Counted from the stretch's first letter, positions 1 to 10,133 are shown. The stretch is DNA of 64,000 nucleotides from Bradyrhizobium elkanii USDA 76 (GCF_023278185.1 NZ_CP066356.1:3030001-3094000), one strand, 5' to 3'. Program-made: numbers and translations. The notes: a model not told the origin generated them from the letters alone.

Positions 1-569
1 CCGCGGTGGCCTTCGGGGAAATCCCGACGCGGACCCAGGCGATCGGCATCGCGATCGCCGCGCTCGGCTTGCTGATGATCTGCGGGACGGTCGGTTACGA
101 CTTCAGCGTCGCCGCCTTTGCGATCATCATGATCTGCCCGATCAGCTTTGCGATCGGCAATCTTCTGCTGCGGCAGGCGAACGGCGCGCCGATGTTCGAT
201 CTGTTCGCCTGGCTGTGCCTGTCCGCCGCGGTGCCGCTCACAGTGCTGACCTTGATCACCAACGGCCCGCAGCCGACCTGGCATGCGCTGACCCATATGT
301 CGCTGACCGGGCTCGTCTGCATCCTCTGTCTCGGCGGCATCTCGACCAGCATCGCCTACTGGCTGTGGGGCCGGCTGCTCAGGGATTATCCGGCGGCGCA
401 GGTGGTGCCGTTCGCGCTGCTGGTGCCGTTCGTCGGCTCCGCCGCCTCGAGCATCGTGTTCGGCGAGGCATTCGGGCGGCTGCGGTTGGCCGGCATGGTC
501 ACCGTGATCGCCGGCATCGCCGTGATGCTGCTGTCGAAGCGGCCAAAAGCTATGCCGAAAGTCGCGTGA
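1..569 (+). CDS. EamA/DMT-family transporter, 3' part
   Basis: Carboxy-terminal part of a drug/metabolite transporter (EamA) superfamily protein, predicted to export small metabolites across the inner membrane. The reading frame is open from base 3, so the true start lies before the window. About 187 residues are visible, with alternating hydrophobic helices and short loops (for example AAALGLLMICG-like and FALLVPFVGSAAS-like segments), matching the second five-helix EamA repeat of a usual 290-300-residue protein. The final helix ends with a short basic tail. The stop lies 7 nt before the LysE-family gene, so the two exporters are probably co-transcribed. The substrate cannot be inferred. Confidence 0.8.
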   Translation, partial: AVAFGEIPTRTQAIGIAIAALGLLMICGTVGYDFSVAAFAIIMICPISFAIGNLLLRQANGAPMFDLFAWLCLSAAVPLTVLTLITNGPQPTWHALTHMSLTGLVCILCLGGISTSIAYWLWGRLLRDYPAAQVVPFALLVPFVGSAASSIVFGEAFGRLRLAGMVTVIAGIAVMLLSKRPKAMPKVA

Positions 570-576
570 GGGTGCC

Positions 577-1185
577 ATGTCGAATTCGCTGCTGTTCGCC
601 TTTGTCGTGTTCGCCGTCGTGATGTTCTTCACGCCGGGCCCCAACAACATCATGCTGCTGTCGTCGGGGCTGACCTACGGCTTCCGCCGCACGGTGCCCC
701 ACATCGCCGGCATCACGGTCGGCTTCGCCTTCATGGTCGGCGCGGTCGGCGTCGGGCTAGGGGCCGTCTTCCTCGCCTATCCGGTGCTGCAGACGATCCT
801 GAAATATGGCGGCGTCGTCTACCTGATCTATCTTGCCGCCGTCATCGCCCTGGCCGAGCCGCCCTCGGCGGACAAGGACGACAGGGGCGGCCGCGGCCCG
901 ATGACGTTCTGGGGCGCTGCCATGTTCCAGTGGATCAATGCCAAGGGCTGGGTGATGGTGATCGGCACCATCACGGCCTATGCGGCGATTGCCGCCTTTC
1001 CCTGGAACATCGCGATCCAGGTCGGCTTGAGCCTGATCCTGGGCACGGTGTCCTGCGTCGTCTGGGCGCTGTTCGGGACCGCCTTGCGGCCGATCCTGAC
1101 CTCGCCCCGGGCGATCCGCGCCTTCAATGTGGTGATGGCCATCCTGCTGCTGGCCTCGCTCTACCCGGTCTTCATGGACGCATGA
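577..1185 (+). CDS. LysE/RhtB-family amino-acid exporter
   Basis: Inner-membrane exporter of the LysE/RhtB family, 202 residues, the usual length. The amino-terminal signature FTPGPNNIML follows the first helix, as is typical of this family, and six hydrophobic helices can be traced to a last helix near residues 180-200. A purine-rich GAGGG stretch that overlaps the upstream stop sits just before the ATG, so translation may be coupled to the EamA gene. Members export amino acids or homoserine lactones; the substrate here is unknown. It is followed by a hairpin at 1214-1230. Confidence 0.85.
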   Translation: MSNSLLFAFVVFAVVMFFTPGPNNIMLLSSGLTYGFRRTVPHIAGITVGFAFMVGAVGVGLGAVFLAYPVLQTILKYGGVVYLIYLAAVIALAEPPSADKDDRGGRGPMTFWGAAMFQWINAKGWVMVIGTITAYAAIAAFPWNIAIQVGLSLILGTVSCVVWALFGTALRPILTSPRAIRAFNVVMAILLLASLYPVFMDA

Positions 1186-1213
1186 TGCCGCACCGCGCCA
1201 TGCGAGATGAGGG

Positions 1214-1230
1214 TTTCCCCTGAGGGGAAA
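1214..1230 (+). terminator. Hairpin after the LysE gene
   Basis: TTTCCCC and GGGGAAA form a perfect 7-bp stem with a TGA loop, 28 nt after the lysE-type stop, followed by an A/T-richer stretch. It would work as a short terminator between the exporters and ilvC. There is no long T tract, so strength is uncertain. Confidence 0.45.
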
Positions 1231-1293
1231 AATGCTCTAGACAACGCCGGAAATTCGCGGGCGCCCGGCGGTTCTGACCTTCCGAAAGCCTGA

Positions 1294-2355
<1,062 letters not shown>

Positions 2356-2364
2356 GGCGGAAGT

Positions 2365-2395
2365 TGCAGGGCGAGCGCGGTTCGCTTGCCCTGCA
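2365..2395. terminator. First hairpin after ilvC
   Basis: TGCAGGGC pairs with GCCCTGCA (8 bp), and AGCG/CGCT extends the stem inside. It starts 10 nt after the ilvC stop. It lacks its own T tract but stands immediately before the stronger hairpin at 2407-2437, so the two may act as a tandem terminator. Confidence 0.5.
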
Positions 2396-2406
2396 CGCCA
2401 AAAGCA

Positions 2407-2437
2407 AAAAGGGTGGGCGCGTTGCCCACCCTTTTTC
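2407..2437. terminator. Bidirectional rho-independent terminator between ilvC and the DUF2336 gene
   Basis: AAAAAGGGTGGGC pairs perfectly with GCCCACCCTTTTT (13 bp, 5-nt loop). The A tract on one side and the T tract on the other give a terminator for both strands, fitting the convergent arrangement of ilvC (ends 2355) and the leftward DUF2336 gene (ends 2461). Confidence 0.85.
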
Positions 2438-2460
2438 TTTGCCGCAGTGGCGCGGCGGGC

Positions 2461-3567
2461 CTAGCCGGCCGCCATCGGCTGCTTCTCGATCCTGTTGTGC
2501 AGCTGCCAGAACCGCACCGTGCGCTGCGCGGTTTCCAGCGAGAGCCGGCGGTAATCGCGCTGCGCGATCTCGAGCGTCGCATTGTCGAGCGGCAGCGGCA
2601 GCGGCCGCTTGCGCAGGATGGTTTCGACCGTCGGCCAGTTGAGCCGCGCCGAGCGGCAGGGGATCAGGATCAGGTCGGAGCGAAGGCCGAGCATCAGGCG
2701 TTCGATCATCGCGATCGGCATGTCGTTGAGCACGGCGAGCGCGACCGTGACCTCGTCGAGCTTGCCCTCTTCGGCGAACTTGTAGACGGCCGCATCGTCG
2801 AGCTCGTTCAGCTGCTTCATCAGCTTGACCAGCTCTTCGGCGATGCCGTAGTTGCGGCGCGGCGCCGCGGCCTCTTCCTGGGCGATGTCGTTCAGCACCT
2901 GGCTGATCTCCTCGCGCGCCCTGGGCGACGCGATCGAAAGCAGGCGGGCGCGCACCGTATCCTTGGCGCGCTGCAGCAGGTCGCGCAGCAGCTTGGCCGG
3001 AATGTCGATGCGCAGCCCGAGGATCTCGACCAGCTCGTCGTCGCCTTCGGCGCGGGCGACGATGCTGGAATAGCCGTTGTCGGAGAACTGCGCGCTGGCG
3101 TTCTTGGCGAGACGCCGGATCACCTTGTCCTCGCCGCGGTCGATGATCACGTCGGTGACGGAAGGCGGCAGGTTTTCCCGCGCGGAGATCGCGAACAGAT
3201 GGTCCTGGCCCTTGCTGCTCGCGATCTCGCGCAGTGCGTCGTTCGAGAGGCGGCTGGAGTGGGTCAGCACGTCGCCGGCGACGCTGATGTCGTCGTCCCA
3301 CGCGAGGTGCTGAATCACCTCGAACGGCGCATAGTCGAGCGGCGCGAGCCGCTTGCTGAGCTCGGCCCGCGCACGGGTCTCGACGCGCGCGACCAAGAGG
3401 CAGAGCACGTCGTCGAACACCTTGACCTGTTCATCGTTGAGGCGGTCGCCGTCGTTCAGGAACAGATCGGTGACCTGCCGCAGCGTCTGCACGCGCTTGG
3501 CTGATGTGCCGTCCCGGACCGCATCCTCGAGTTCGGCAATAATCGATTGTGACGCCTGTTGCGCCAT
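2461..3567 (-). CDS. DUF2336 domain-containing protein
   Basis: A 368-residue soluble protein with the character of the alphaproteobacterial DUF2336 family: an amino-terminal helix bundle (IIAELEDAVRDG, TLRQVTDLFL) followed by repeated HEAT-like helices rich in Leu, Ala and Arg. No membrane segment or signal peptide is seen. The start at 3567 (MAQQAS...) is preferred over an in-frame ATG 48 nt upstream because AAGG lies about 10 nt before it and the extra residues look non-conserved. The molecular role is not established; family members are common in Bradyrhizobium and Caulobacter. It is monocistronic, convergent with ilvC and shares its terminator. Confidence 0.8.
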   Translation of the reverse strand: MAQQASQSIIAELEDAVRDGTSAKRVQTLRQVTDLFLNDGDRLNDEQVKVFDDVLCLLVARVETRARAELSKRLAPLDYAPFEVIQHLAWDDDISVAGDVLTHSSRLSNDALREIASSKGQDHLFAISARENLPPSVTDVIIDRGEDKVIRRLAKNASAQFSDNGYSSIVARAEGDDELVEILGLRIDIPAKLLRDLLQRAKDTVRARLLSIASPRAREEISQVLNDIAQEEAAAPRRNYGIAEELVKLMKQLNELDDAAVYKFAEEGKLDEVTVALAVLNDMPIAMIERLMLGLRSDLILIPCRSARLNWPTVETILRKRPLPLPLDNATLEIAQRDYRRLSLETAQRTVRFWQLHNRIEKQPMAAG

Positions 3568-3760
3568 CGATGGGCAACCTTGTTTTTGTTGAATGAACAC
3601 CTGTCCGCGCACCATGCAGGGCGCGGTCTTACACCTGCGTTAAGGTGGAACCGGTGCAAATACGGTGTGCGTCGCATCCTTAACAGGCTGCGACCGGACT
3701 CGATTCAATGCGCGCTTTCGGCTCAGCGGAAGCTGAGGCCGGTGCATTTTAAGAGATCGT

Positions 3761-4780
3761 TTAGGACGATACGCGCCGCGCGACGCAAAAGATGTCGATC
3801 GACGCTGCACGTCCGCGCAATTGCGTCGAGCCGAGCGGCTCGACGACTAAATCCCGGTCCGGCGGCAGCAGGCGGAGCAGATCGCCCGATACCAGCAGCG
3901 GACGGCTGGCCTCCTTGCAATGCGCCTGCAGCCGCGCCGTGACGTTCACGCTGTCGCCGAAATAGGCGATCTGCCGCCGCGAGTCCCCGCATTCCGCGAT
4001 GACGACCGGACCGGCATGCATCCCGGCCCGAAACGCGGGCACCACGCCGAACTCCTTGCGATATTGATCGGCCCCCTTGGCGAGGCGATCCTCGATCGCG
4101 AACACGCAATCGAGATACCGCCGCGATCGCCCGTCGGCATTGGCCGGCCAGGTCACGATCACTTCGTCGCCGACATAGGCGTGGACTTCGCCGCCGTGCG
4201 ACACGATCGGCTCGTCGATGTCGAAGAAGAAGCGCGTCAGCAATTCCTGCACGCGCAGCTCGCCCATCGACTCCGCTAGCGTCGTCGAGCCGACCAGGTC
4301 GAGAAACAGCAACACGCGCTCCTCGCGCACCGGCTGCCGATAGCGTCCGAGCACGATGCCGAGCAGCGTATGCCCGCCGATCATCCGGACCAGCTCGTAG
4401 ATCGTCGTGATCGGGATCGACAGCAGCAGGCCGACGCCAATGATCTTCAGGAAGGTTTCGCGCATCCACTTGGCTTCGAGCCCATGCCCGTAGAGCACGA
4501 CTTCCAGCACGATCGCGGCGGCCGCAACGGTGACGGCGAGGATCACAGAGCGGCCGATCAGCTCGACGATGAGTGATTGCCGCCGCAGCCAACCGCCACG
4601 TGCGGACAGATAGAGATGCGTCGCCCAGACGATCACCGTGAGGGCTGCGCCGTCGAGGGCGCTGCGCACATAATTCGAGACGGAGGCCTCGTCGGACTCA
4701 TCGAAGGCATAGCGAAACAGCCCACCGACGAGCAGGCCGAACATCGCCAAGACGATCACAGGCGTCACGGCGCGCCGCAT
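3761..4780 (-). CDS. Membrane-bound class III adenylate/guanylate cyclase
   Basis: A 339-residue protein with about four membrane helices in the first 150 residues (VIVLAMFGLLVGG, ALTVIVWATHLYL, VILAVTVAAAAIVLEV, IIGVGLLLSIPITT) followed by a class III cyclase domain. In that domain FLDLVGSTTLAE carries the first metal-binding Asp, HAYVGDEVIV the second, and FGDSVNVTARL the transition-state Asn/Arg region. It is expected to make cAMP or cGMP at the inner face of the membrane. The start at 4780 has an excellent GGAGGG site; a longer in-frame reading from 4873 lacks one and would run through the divergent LprI-like remnant. It belongs to the rhizobial family of cyclases with integral-membrane sensors. 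Confidence 0.87.
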   Translation of the reverse strand: MRRAVTPVIVLAMFGLLVGGLFRYAFDESDEASVSNYVRSALDGAALTVIVWATHLYLSARGGWLRRQSLIVELIGRSVILAVTVAAAAIVLEVVLYGHGLEAKWMRETFLKIIGVGLLLSIPITTIYELVRMIGGHTLLGIVLGRYRQPVREERVLLFLDLVGSTTLAESMGELRVQELLTRFFFDIDEPIVSHGGEVHAYVGDEVIVTWPANADGRSRRYLDCVFAIEDRLAKGADQYRKEFGVVPAFRAGMHAGPVVIAECGDSRRQIAYFGDSVNVTARLQAHCKEASRPLLVSGDLLRLLPPDRDLVVEPLGSTQLRGRAASIDIFCVARRVSS

Positions 4781-4795
4781 GGTCCCTCCATGCAT

Positions 4796-5059
4796 ATGAA
4801 ATATCCTGCGCGGACCGGGAAGGCCAGCCGCGGCGCGGCCGACGGTGACGGGATGCATCGCGGCGGCACTCATGCCGCCGACGACAAGCAGCGCGAACAG
4901 CTGCGCACCGCGCAGCGGCTATGGATACAGTATCGTGACGCCAACTGCCTGTATTACGACCTCGGCGAGGGCACTATCGCCCGGCTCGATGTCGGCGAAT
5001 GCATGCGCAGCATGACCGAAGCCCGCGCCAAGGAACTGGAGAATCTTGGCCATCAGTGA
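4796..5059 (+). pseudogene. LprI/DUF1311-like C-terminal remnant
   Basis: An 87-codon reading frame whose last 55 residues carry the second half of the DUF1311 (LprI, lysozyme-inhibitor-like) domain: QRLWIQYRDANC, then a Gly-rich turn, a Cys and EARAKELENLG. The usual signal peptide and the first half of the domain (the Cys and the LN..Y helix) are absent; the first 30 residues look random. The start lies only 16 nt from the divergent cyclase start. I read this as the 3' end of a gene that lost its front, though a short expressed protein cannot be excluded. Confidence 0.45.
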
Positions 5060-5087
5060 GCCATCTTCCGGAGTCAGGACCGAGGTC

Positions 5088-5321
5088 ATGACTGATGGAA
5101 AGAGCCAGGACGAATTGACCCAGCTTGCGGATGAGGCGCTGCGCGCCCAGCCCGGCTGCGAGACCGCGCGCGTGCCGGCGGTCGCCGCGCTGCCCGATGC
5201 GCAGATCGGGCGCAACTGGGAAATTCCGAACGTCGTGCTCGGCGACAGCCTGATCAGCGACGTCGACCGCGCGGTGCTGTCGGTTCATCGCCAGCTCGGC
5301 CGCAGGTTTCACCTGGTGTGA
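5088..5321 (+). CDS. Small conserved-type hypothetical protein
   Basis: 77-residue soluble protein of unknown function with a C-terminal core around NWEIPNVVLGDSLISDVDRAV. ATG at 5088 has GAGG four bases upstream; a longer frame from 5046 overlaps the LprI-like remnant and has no ribosome site. No membrane segment or metal motif is seen. It is convergent with the ferric-reductase-like gene, whose stop lies 12 nt away. Codon use resembles the neighbours, which supports it being real. Confidence 0.6.
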   Translation: MTDGKSQDELTQLADEALRAQPGCETARVPAVAALPDAQIGRNWEIPNVVLGDSLISDVDRAVLSVHRQLGRRFHLV

Positions 5322-5333
5322 GTTGGCCCGATC

Positions 5334-5954
5334 TCAGCTCGCCTGCGCCTGACGTGGCGCAGGCCGCCCGGCCATGCTGATCATCCTGAGCGCGAACACC
5401 GCGGCGAGCGGCAACAGGAACAGCGCGTAGAGCGGCATCTCGGGAATTCGCTTGCCGAACGAGACCATGAACTGCAGCAGCAGATAGTAGCCGCCGATGA
5501 GGTGCAGCCTGCGCCAGGCGCACGAGCCCAGCATCGCAGCGGTGCGATCGAACGAGGTCGCGGTCAGCGCGATGATGAAGGCATAGCCGATGCCGCCGAA
5601 GATATAGGAGACCGCCGAGGTCGCGGCGGCGAAGCCGGGCGGATCGAGGATCGCGAAGGCTGCTATCGTGACCGCTTGGATGGCGTGCGAGGCCGCGAAG
5701 GTGACGCCGAGGTAGCGGCGGTTGCGGCGCTGCCAGTGCGTCCATGCGTTCGGCCACAGCCGCGCCAGCGCCGCTGCGGAGAAGGCAAGGCAGAAGAACA
5801 ACAGCGAGGTCCGCGCCGTAAAGCGGATCACCATCCGCACGCCCTCGACCTCGAATTGCCGCATCGCGGCGATCCAGATCGAAAGCCCGATCAAGGTGAG
5901 CGTGAGCAGGCCAAACAGCCGCCAGCCCTCGAACCAGTTGCGACGCGTCGCCAT
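5334..5954 (-). CDS. Ferric-reductase-like transmembrane protein
   Basis: A 206-residue membrane protein with about six helices: LFGLLTLTLIGLSIWIA, SLLFFCLAFSAAALAR, AIQAVTIAAFAIL, GGIGYAFIIALTATS, HLIGGYYLLLQF and LYALFLLPLAAVFALR. His residues in the third helix (FAASHAIQA) and fifth helix (RRLHLIGG) could bind haem, as in ferric-reductase/YedZ-like domains. The start at 5954 has GGGAGGCGGG upstream. The gene faces a TetR regulator across a 102-bp gap with a perfect palindrome, so repression by that TetR is likely. The electron donor and acceptor are unknown. Confidence 0.7.
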   Translation of the reverse strand: MATRRNWFEGWRLFGLLTLTLIGLSIWIAAMRQFEVEGVRMVIRFTARTSLLFFCLAFSAAALARLWPNAWTHWQRRNRRYLGVTFAASHAIQAVTIAAFAILDPPGFAAATSAVSYIFGGIGYAFIIALTATSFDRTAAMLGSCAWRRLHLIGGYYLLLQFMVSFGKRIPEMPLYALFLLPLAAVFALRMISMAGRPAPRQAQAS

Positions 5955-5970
5955 ATCCCGCCTCCCGTTT

Positions 5971-5989
5971 ATGTAATCACCAGTTACAT
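5971..5989. promoter_or_regulatory. Palindromic operator in the TetR divergent region
   Basis: ATGTAA-N7-TTACAT is a perfect 6-bp inverted repeat lying 17 bp upstream of the ferric-reductase-like ATG and 68 bp upstream of tetR. A further TTACAT half-site follows at about 6022-6027. The spacing and position fit a dimeric TetR-family operator controlling both genes. Confidence 0.6.
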
Positions 5990-6056
5990 TTCGAGCCCGC
6001 GCGCGGTCAATCTGTGTTCGCTTACATTCACAAGCGGGTGATGCTAGTGGTGCGCC

Positions 6057-6764
6057 ATGCGCCGCCCCGCCAAAAGCCCGCCCACCGGCCGCCGGCCCGC
6101 CAAGCCGCGTCCGGTCGCGACGCGGGCGCAGGCGGCCAGGCCTTATCACCACGGCGATCTCCGCCGGGTTCTGATCGATGCCGCCATGCAACTGGTCGGC
6201 GAGGGCGGGCCGGAGGCGGTCAGCGTGCGCGAGGCCGCGCGCCGGGCCGGGGTCTCGCCGGGCGCGCCGTTCCGGCATTTCCCGAGCCGGGACGCCCTGA
6301 TGAATGCGGTCGCGGAGGAGGCGCAACGCCGCTTCCGCGCCGAGATCGAGGCGGCGCTGGCCGAGGCGCCATCAGGCGATCCGCTCGGCCGCTTCCGCTG
6401 TCTCGGGATCGCCTATCTGCGCTGGGCGATGAAGAACCCGACCCATTTCGAGATCATCTCCAGCCGCCGTTTCTTCGATCACGACCGCTCGGCCGGGGTT
6501 TCCAGCGACAATGCCGAGTTGATCGGCCTGACCGAGCGTACGCTGGCGGAGGCATTTTCAGCCGGTCAGCTTGCGACCCGCGACCTCAGGCAGGTCCAGA
6601 TCGCCGGCCGCGCGCTGGTCTATGGCTTCGCGCGGATGCACATCGACGGCCATTTGCCGCGCTGGGGTGTCGGCGATGCAGAGGTCGAGCAGATGGCTGC
6701 CGACATCGTCGATCTCTTCATCACGGGCATCGCGAGCCACGCCGCGACGGCTGCCAAAGTTTAA
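6057..6764 (+). CDS. TetR/AcrR-family transcriptional regulator
   Basis: 235-residue repressor with a basic, Pro-rich leader (about 20 residues) and a TetR helix-turn-helix: HHGDLRRVLIDAAMQL begins the domain, then VREAARRAGVSPGAPFRHFPS is the recognition region near residues 60-80. The C-terminal ligand domain is of the WHG/TetR_C type. It is divergent from a membrane gene and probably autoregulates through the palindrome at 5971-5989. The ligand is unknown. Confidence 0.87.
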   Translation: MRRPAKSPPTGRRPAKPRPVATRAQAARPYHHGDLRRVLIDAAMQLVGEGGPEAVSVREAARRAGVSPGAPFRHFPSRDALMNAVAEEAQRRFRAEIEAALAEAPSGDPLGRFRCLGIAYLRWAMKNPTHFEIISSRRFFDHDRSAGVSSDNAELIGLTERTLAEAFSAGQLATRDLRQVQIAGRALVYGFARMHIDGHLPRWGVGDAEVEQMAADIVDLFITGIASHAATAAKV

Positions 6765-6935
6765 GGCATGCGCGCTGCCAGCCGCGGCCAGGCTGGGCAA
6801 GGCAAATTCATTGCGCGTTCATGACGATTCAATTACGGTTTTGTGACGCGGCCCAGACACCGGCTGTGCCGTGTGCCTCCTGGCCATTGCCAGTCAAGGC
6901 GGTGGCATTGCGCCGGGTTGTATTGCGTCCCGCCC

Positions 6936-8648
6936 ATGGCGCCCGCGCCTCAGCAAAACTCCTCCGTCGCCGCACTGGCCGGCGGTCTTGCCGCGCTCGG
7001 CATCTGGCGGTTGATGGCGGTCGCGGCACCGCATTTCGGCGCGCTGATCCTGATGCTGCGCACCGAGACCGATTTCGGATCGCGGTTTTGCTTCCTGCTC
7101 ACCTGGGGAATCCTGAACTTCCTGTTCATCGCGCTGCTGCGCCGGCCGGCGCTGTCGGGCGCGCTGTCGCTGACACTTGTCGTCGTGCTGGTGCTGCTGT
7201 CGCGCTTCAAGCACGACGTGGTGCAGATGACCGCGAATTTCGTCGACCTGATGGTGATCGACCGCGACACCGCGGCGTTCCTGCTGACGATCTTCCCGAG
7301 CCTGCGCTGGTCGATCATCGGCGCCGGCCTCGTCACGCTGCCCTTGATGTACGCGCTGTGGTGGCTCGATCCGTTCCGCATTCGCCGCCTGCCGGCTGCG
7401 GCGGCCTGCCTTGCCTGCACCGCGGCGCTCTCGGGTTATGCCTTCGCCTGGCCGGATGAAGCCTGGCGCGGCTATTACGACGACGGCTACCTCTCGAAGT
7501 TCGCGCGCTCCGGCGTCACGGCCGTGTCCGATTTCGTCGCCTACGGGTTCATGGAGTCGGATCCGGCCGCGAGCGACCAGCTCAAGATGCCCCTGGTCGA
7601 TGCCTGCCATCCTGCCGGGCGGCGGCCGAACATCATCATGATCCATGATGAATCGAGTTTCGACATCCGCGCCGCCTCCGGCGTCAAGGTGCCGCCGGGC
7701 TATGGCGGCCAGTTCAAGTCCTATGACGGCGTCGAGCGCAAATTCCTCGCCGAGAGCAATGGCGGGCCAAGCTGGTTCACCGAGTACAACGTGCTTGCGG
7801 GATTGTCCTCGCGCTCGTTCGGCCGGTTCTCCTATTTCGTCACGCGCATTGCATCGGGACGCGTGGCGCGCGGCCTGCCGCTGGCGCTGCGCCGCTGCGG
7901 CTACGACACGCTGTCGCTCTATCCCGCATTCGGCGCGTTCATGAGCGCGCGCAACTTCCAAACCACGACCGGCATCCAGCGCTTCTACGACGCGCATGAC
8001 CTGCACGCGAAGGACGTCGAGCCCGACAGCTTCTTCTACGACAAGGCGCTGAAGCTGATGGCCGAGCAGAAGACATCAGGCACGCCGCTGTTCGCCTTCG
8101 TCTATCTCGCCGCCAATCATTTCCCCTGGGGAACCAAATTCCGTCCCGAGTTGCTGTCGTCGTGGAAGCGGCCGGGCAACACGCCCGCGGTCGACGAATA
8201 TCTGCGCCGGCAGGCGATGAGCGCCAACGACTATGCTGGCTTCGTCGCGGCGCTGAAGAAGAAGTTTCCGGCGCAGCCTTTCCTGATCGTGCGTTACGGC
8301 GATCATCAGCCGGAATTCTCGCCGCAGCTGCTCGATCCCGATCTCGACGAGGCCGGCATCGGCAAGAAGCTGATGGATTACGATCCGCGTTACTATGCGA
8401 CCTACTATGCGATCGACGCCGTCAACTTCGAGCCGGTGAAGAGTCCGGCGGTGATGGACACGATCGACGCCGCTTATCTGCCGCTGGTGATTCAGGAAGC
8501 TGCGGGCATTCCGCTCGATCCGTCGTTCGAGGAGCAGAAGGCCATCATGCTTCGCTGCGACGGCGCGTTCTATTCCTGCAAGGACGGCGCAGAAGCGCGC
8601 CGCTTCAACCGTCTGTTGATCGACGCGGGGATCATCAAGGGACTTTGA
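6936..8648 (+). CDS. Membrane-anchored sulfatase-fold hydrolase/transferase
   Basis: A 570-residue inner-membrane protein: five N-terminal helices (to about residue 175), then a periplasmic alkaline-phosphatase/sulfatase-like domain. NIIMIHDESSFD supplies the first metal ligands and RYGDHQPE the second set, the pattern of LtaS/OpgB/phosphoethanolamine-transferase relatives. It may transfer phosphoglycerol or phosphoethanolamine to glucans or lipids in the envelope. The start at 6936 puts the first helix at the right place; the in-frame extension upstream is Arg/Cys-rich and unlike a signal. No strong ribosome site is visible, so the start is less certain than the frame. Confidence 0.8.
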   Translation: MAPAPQQNSSVAALAGGLAALGIWRLMAVAAPHFGALILMLRTETDFGSRFCFLLTWGILNFLFIALLRRPALSGALSLTLVVVLVLLSRFKHDVVQMTANFVDLMVIDRDTAAFLLTIFPSLRWSIIGAGLVTLPLMYALWWLDPFRIRRLPAAAACLACTAALSGYAFAWPDEAWRGYYDDGYLSKFARSGVTAVSDFVAYGFMESDPAASDQLKMPLVDACHPAGRRPNIIMIHDESSFDIRAASGVKVPPGYGGQFKSYDGVERKFLAESNGGPSWFTEYNVLAGLSSRSFGRFSYFVTRIASGRVARGLPLALRRCGYDTLSLYPAFGAFMSARNFQTTTGIQRFYDAHDLHAKDVEPDSFFYDKALKLMAEQKTSGTPLFAFVYLAANHFPWGTKFRPELLSSWKRPGNTPAVDEYLRRQAMSANDYAGFVAALKKKFPAQPFLIVRYGDHQPEFSPQLLDPDLDEAGIGKKLMDYDPRYYATYYAIDAVNFEPVKSPAVMDTIDAAYLPLVIQEAAGIPLDPSFEEQKAIMLRCDGAFYSCKDGAEARRFNRLLIDAGIIKGL

Positions 8649-8954
8649 GCATGCTTCGCCCGCCTTCAGTCAAGGCGGAAGCGATCCATTGTCGCCGATC
8701 GCAACTGCGCTGCGATTTCGTCGCGAGTTCCTTCTGACAATCGCTCCGCACATCAAAGCGATCGCATCGTGAACTAGACTAACGTCGGTAGACGAAGGTC
8801 GCCCGCGCGAAACCGCGCGCATTACTCATTTGTAATTACGTCGCCGAGATTTGGTCACGATTGGGTCGATGATCGGTCGCGCCGCTGCCACGGTCTTCAT
8901 CAGCGCGCAGCGTCAAGTCAGCCAATCCCGCCCTTCTTGCAGGAGTGTTTGCCC
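8649..8954. other. Intergenic stretch with one hairpin
   Basis: No coding sequence is supported. CCGCCTT-5-AAGGCGG at 8660-8678 is a perfect 7-bp stem that may end the sulfatase-like transcript, although it lacks a T tract. The right end holds the AGGAG ribosome site (8939-8943) of the next gene. The rest shows nothing recognisable. Confidence 0.4.
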
Positions 8955-10133
8955 ATGCGAGCGCTCGATGTCGCGCGCCTTGTTGCCGCCTTCGGACTTG
9001 CTATCCCCCTTGCCATTCCCTCAGCCTCCGCCGCGGAGCCGCCTCGCGACATCAAGGGGCTCTACATGATGACGGACTATCCGGCCGTCACCATCAGGCC
9101 CGGCACCACCTCCAACATCTCGCTGCGTCTGCAGAATTACGATCTCGGCCCGCAGCGCTACAACCTATCGGTCGAGGGCGTGCCGAGCGGCTGGACCGCG
9201 ACGCTGCTCGGCGGCGGCCAGCCGGTCGCGGCCGCGATGCCGGCGCCCGACTCCAGCGTGCCGCTGCAGCTTCGGCTCGACGTGCCCGCCAACGCCTCGC
9301 TCGCCGAGCAGACCTTGACGGTGAAGGCCGAAGGGCAGGGCAGCGAGGCGACGTTGCCGATCGTGGTCGCACTCGCCAAGGAACTGCCGGCGAAGCTGAC
9401 GGTGACGTCGAAGCTTCCCGAATTGCGCGGCAGCCCGAAATCGAATTTCGAATACACGCTGACCATCAAGAACGACAGCGGCCGGAACCTGGTCGCAAGC
9501 TTCGCCGCGGCGGCGCCGCAAAACTTCGAGACCTCGTTCACCGAGGCCTATGGCACACAGGAATTGTCGTCGATCCCGATCGATGCCGGGCAGTCGAAGG
9601 ACATCAAGCTCAAGGTGCGGCCGCCGAGCGCGATCGATGCCGGGCACTTCCCGGTCAAGGTCATCGTCAACGCCGAGGATGCGTCGGCGCAGACCGAGGT
9701 GGCGCTCGACGTTGCGGGCCAGCCGCAGCTTCAGCTCTCCGGCCGTGACGGGCTGTTGAGCGCGCGTGCGGTCGCCGCCGAGCAGAGCACGATCCCGGTC
9801 GTGGTCACCAACAGCGGCACCGCGCCGGCCGATAGCATCGAGTTCGCCGCGACGGCGCCGAGCGGCTGGAAGGTCACGTTCCAGCCCGCCAAGATCGAGC
9901 GTCTGGTGCCCGGCAAGGATACCGAGGTTCAGGCGCTGGTGACGCCGAGCGACAAGTCGCTTGCCGGCGACTATCAGCTCGCGGTGCGCGCCACCTCGCG
10001 CGGCGAGACGGCGTCGAGCCAGTTCCGCGTCACGGTGAGTACATCCACCGTCTGGGGCATGGCCGGAGCCGGCGTGATCGGCGTCGCGCTGCTGCTGATG
10101 CTGGGTGCGGTTGCGAGGTTCGGACGACGATGA
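8955..10133 (+). CDS. NEW3-domain extracytoplasmic protein of an ABC system
   Basis: 392-residue secreted, membrane-anchored protein. It has a signal peptide ([18 protein letters not shown]), several immunoglobulin-like NEW3/NPCBM-associated beta repeats marked by [20 protein letters not shown] and a repeated GWKVTF-like strand pattern, and a C-terminal helix ([20 protein letters not shown]) with an Arg tail facing the cytoplasm. It overlaps the ABC ATPase start by 4 nt (ATGA), so the three genes form an operon. I infer that it is the outward-facing partner of the exporter, binding substrate or envelope material. The start at 8955 follows AGGAG; an ATG 18 nt upstream lies closer to that site. 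Confidence 0.75.
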   Translation: MRALDVARLVAAFGLAIPLAIPSASAAEPPRDIKGLYMMTDYPAVTIRPGTTSNISLRLQNYDLGPQRYNLSVEGVPSGWTATLLGGGQPVAAAMPAPDSSVPLQLRLDVPANASLAEQTLTVKAEGQGSEATLPIVVALAKELPAKLTVTSKLPELRGSPKSNFEYTLTIKNDSGRNLVASFAAAAPQNFETSFTEAYGTQELSSIPIDAGQSKDIKLKVRPPSAIDAGHFPVKVIVNAEDASAQTEVALDVAGQPQLQLSGRDGLLSARAVAAEQSTIPVVVTNSGTAPADSIEFAATAPSGWKVTFQPAKIERLVPGKDTEVQALVTPSDKSLAGDYQLAVRATSRGETASSQFRVTVSTSTVWGMAGAGVIGVALLLMLGAVARFGRR

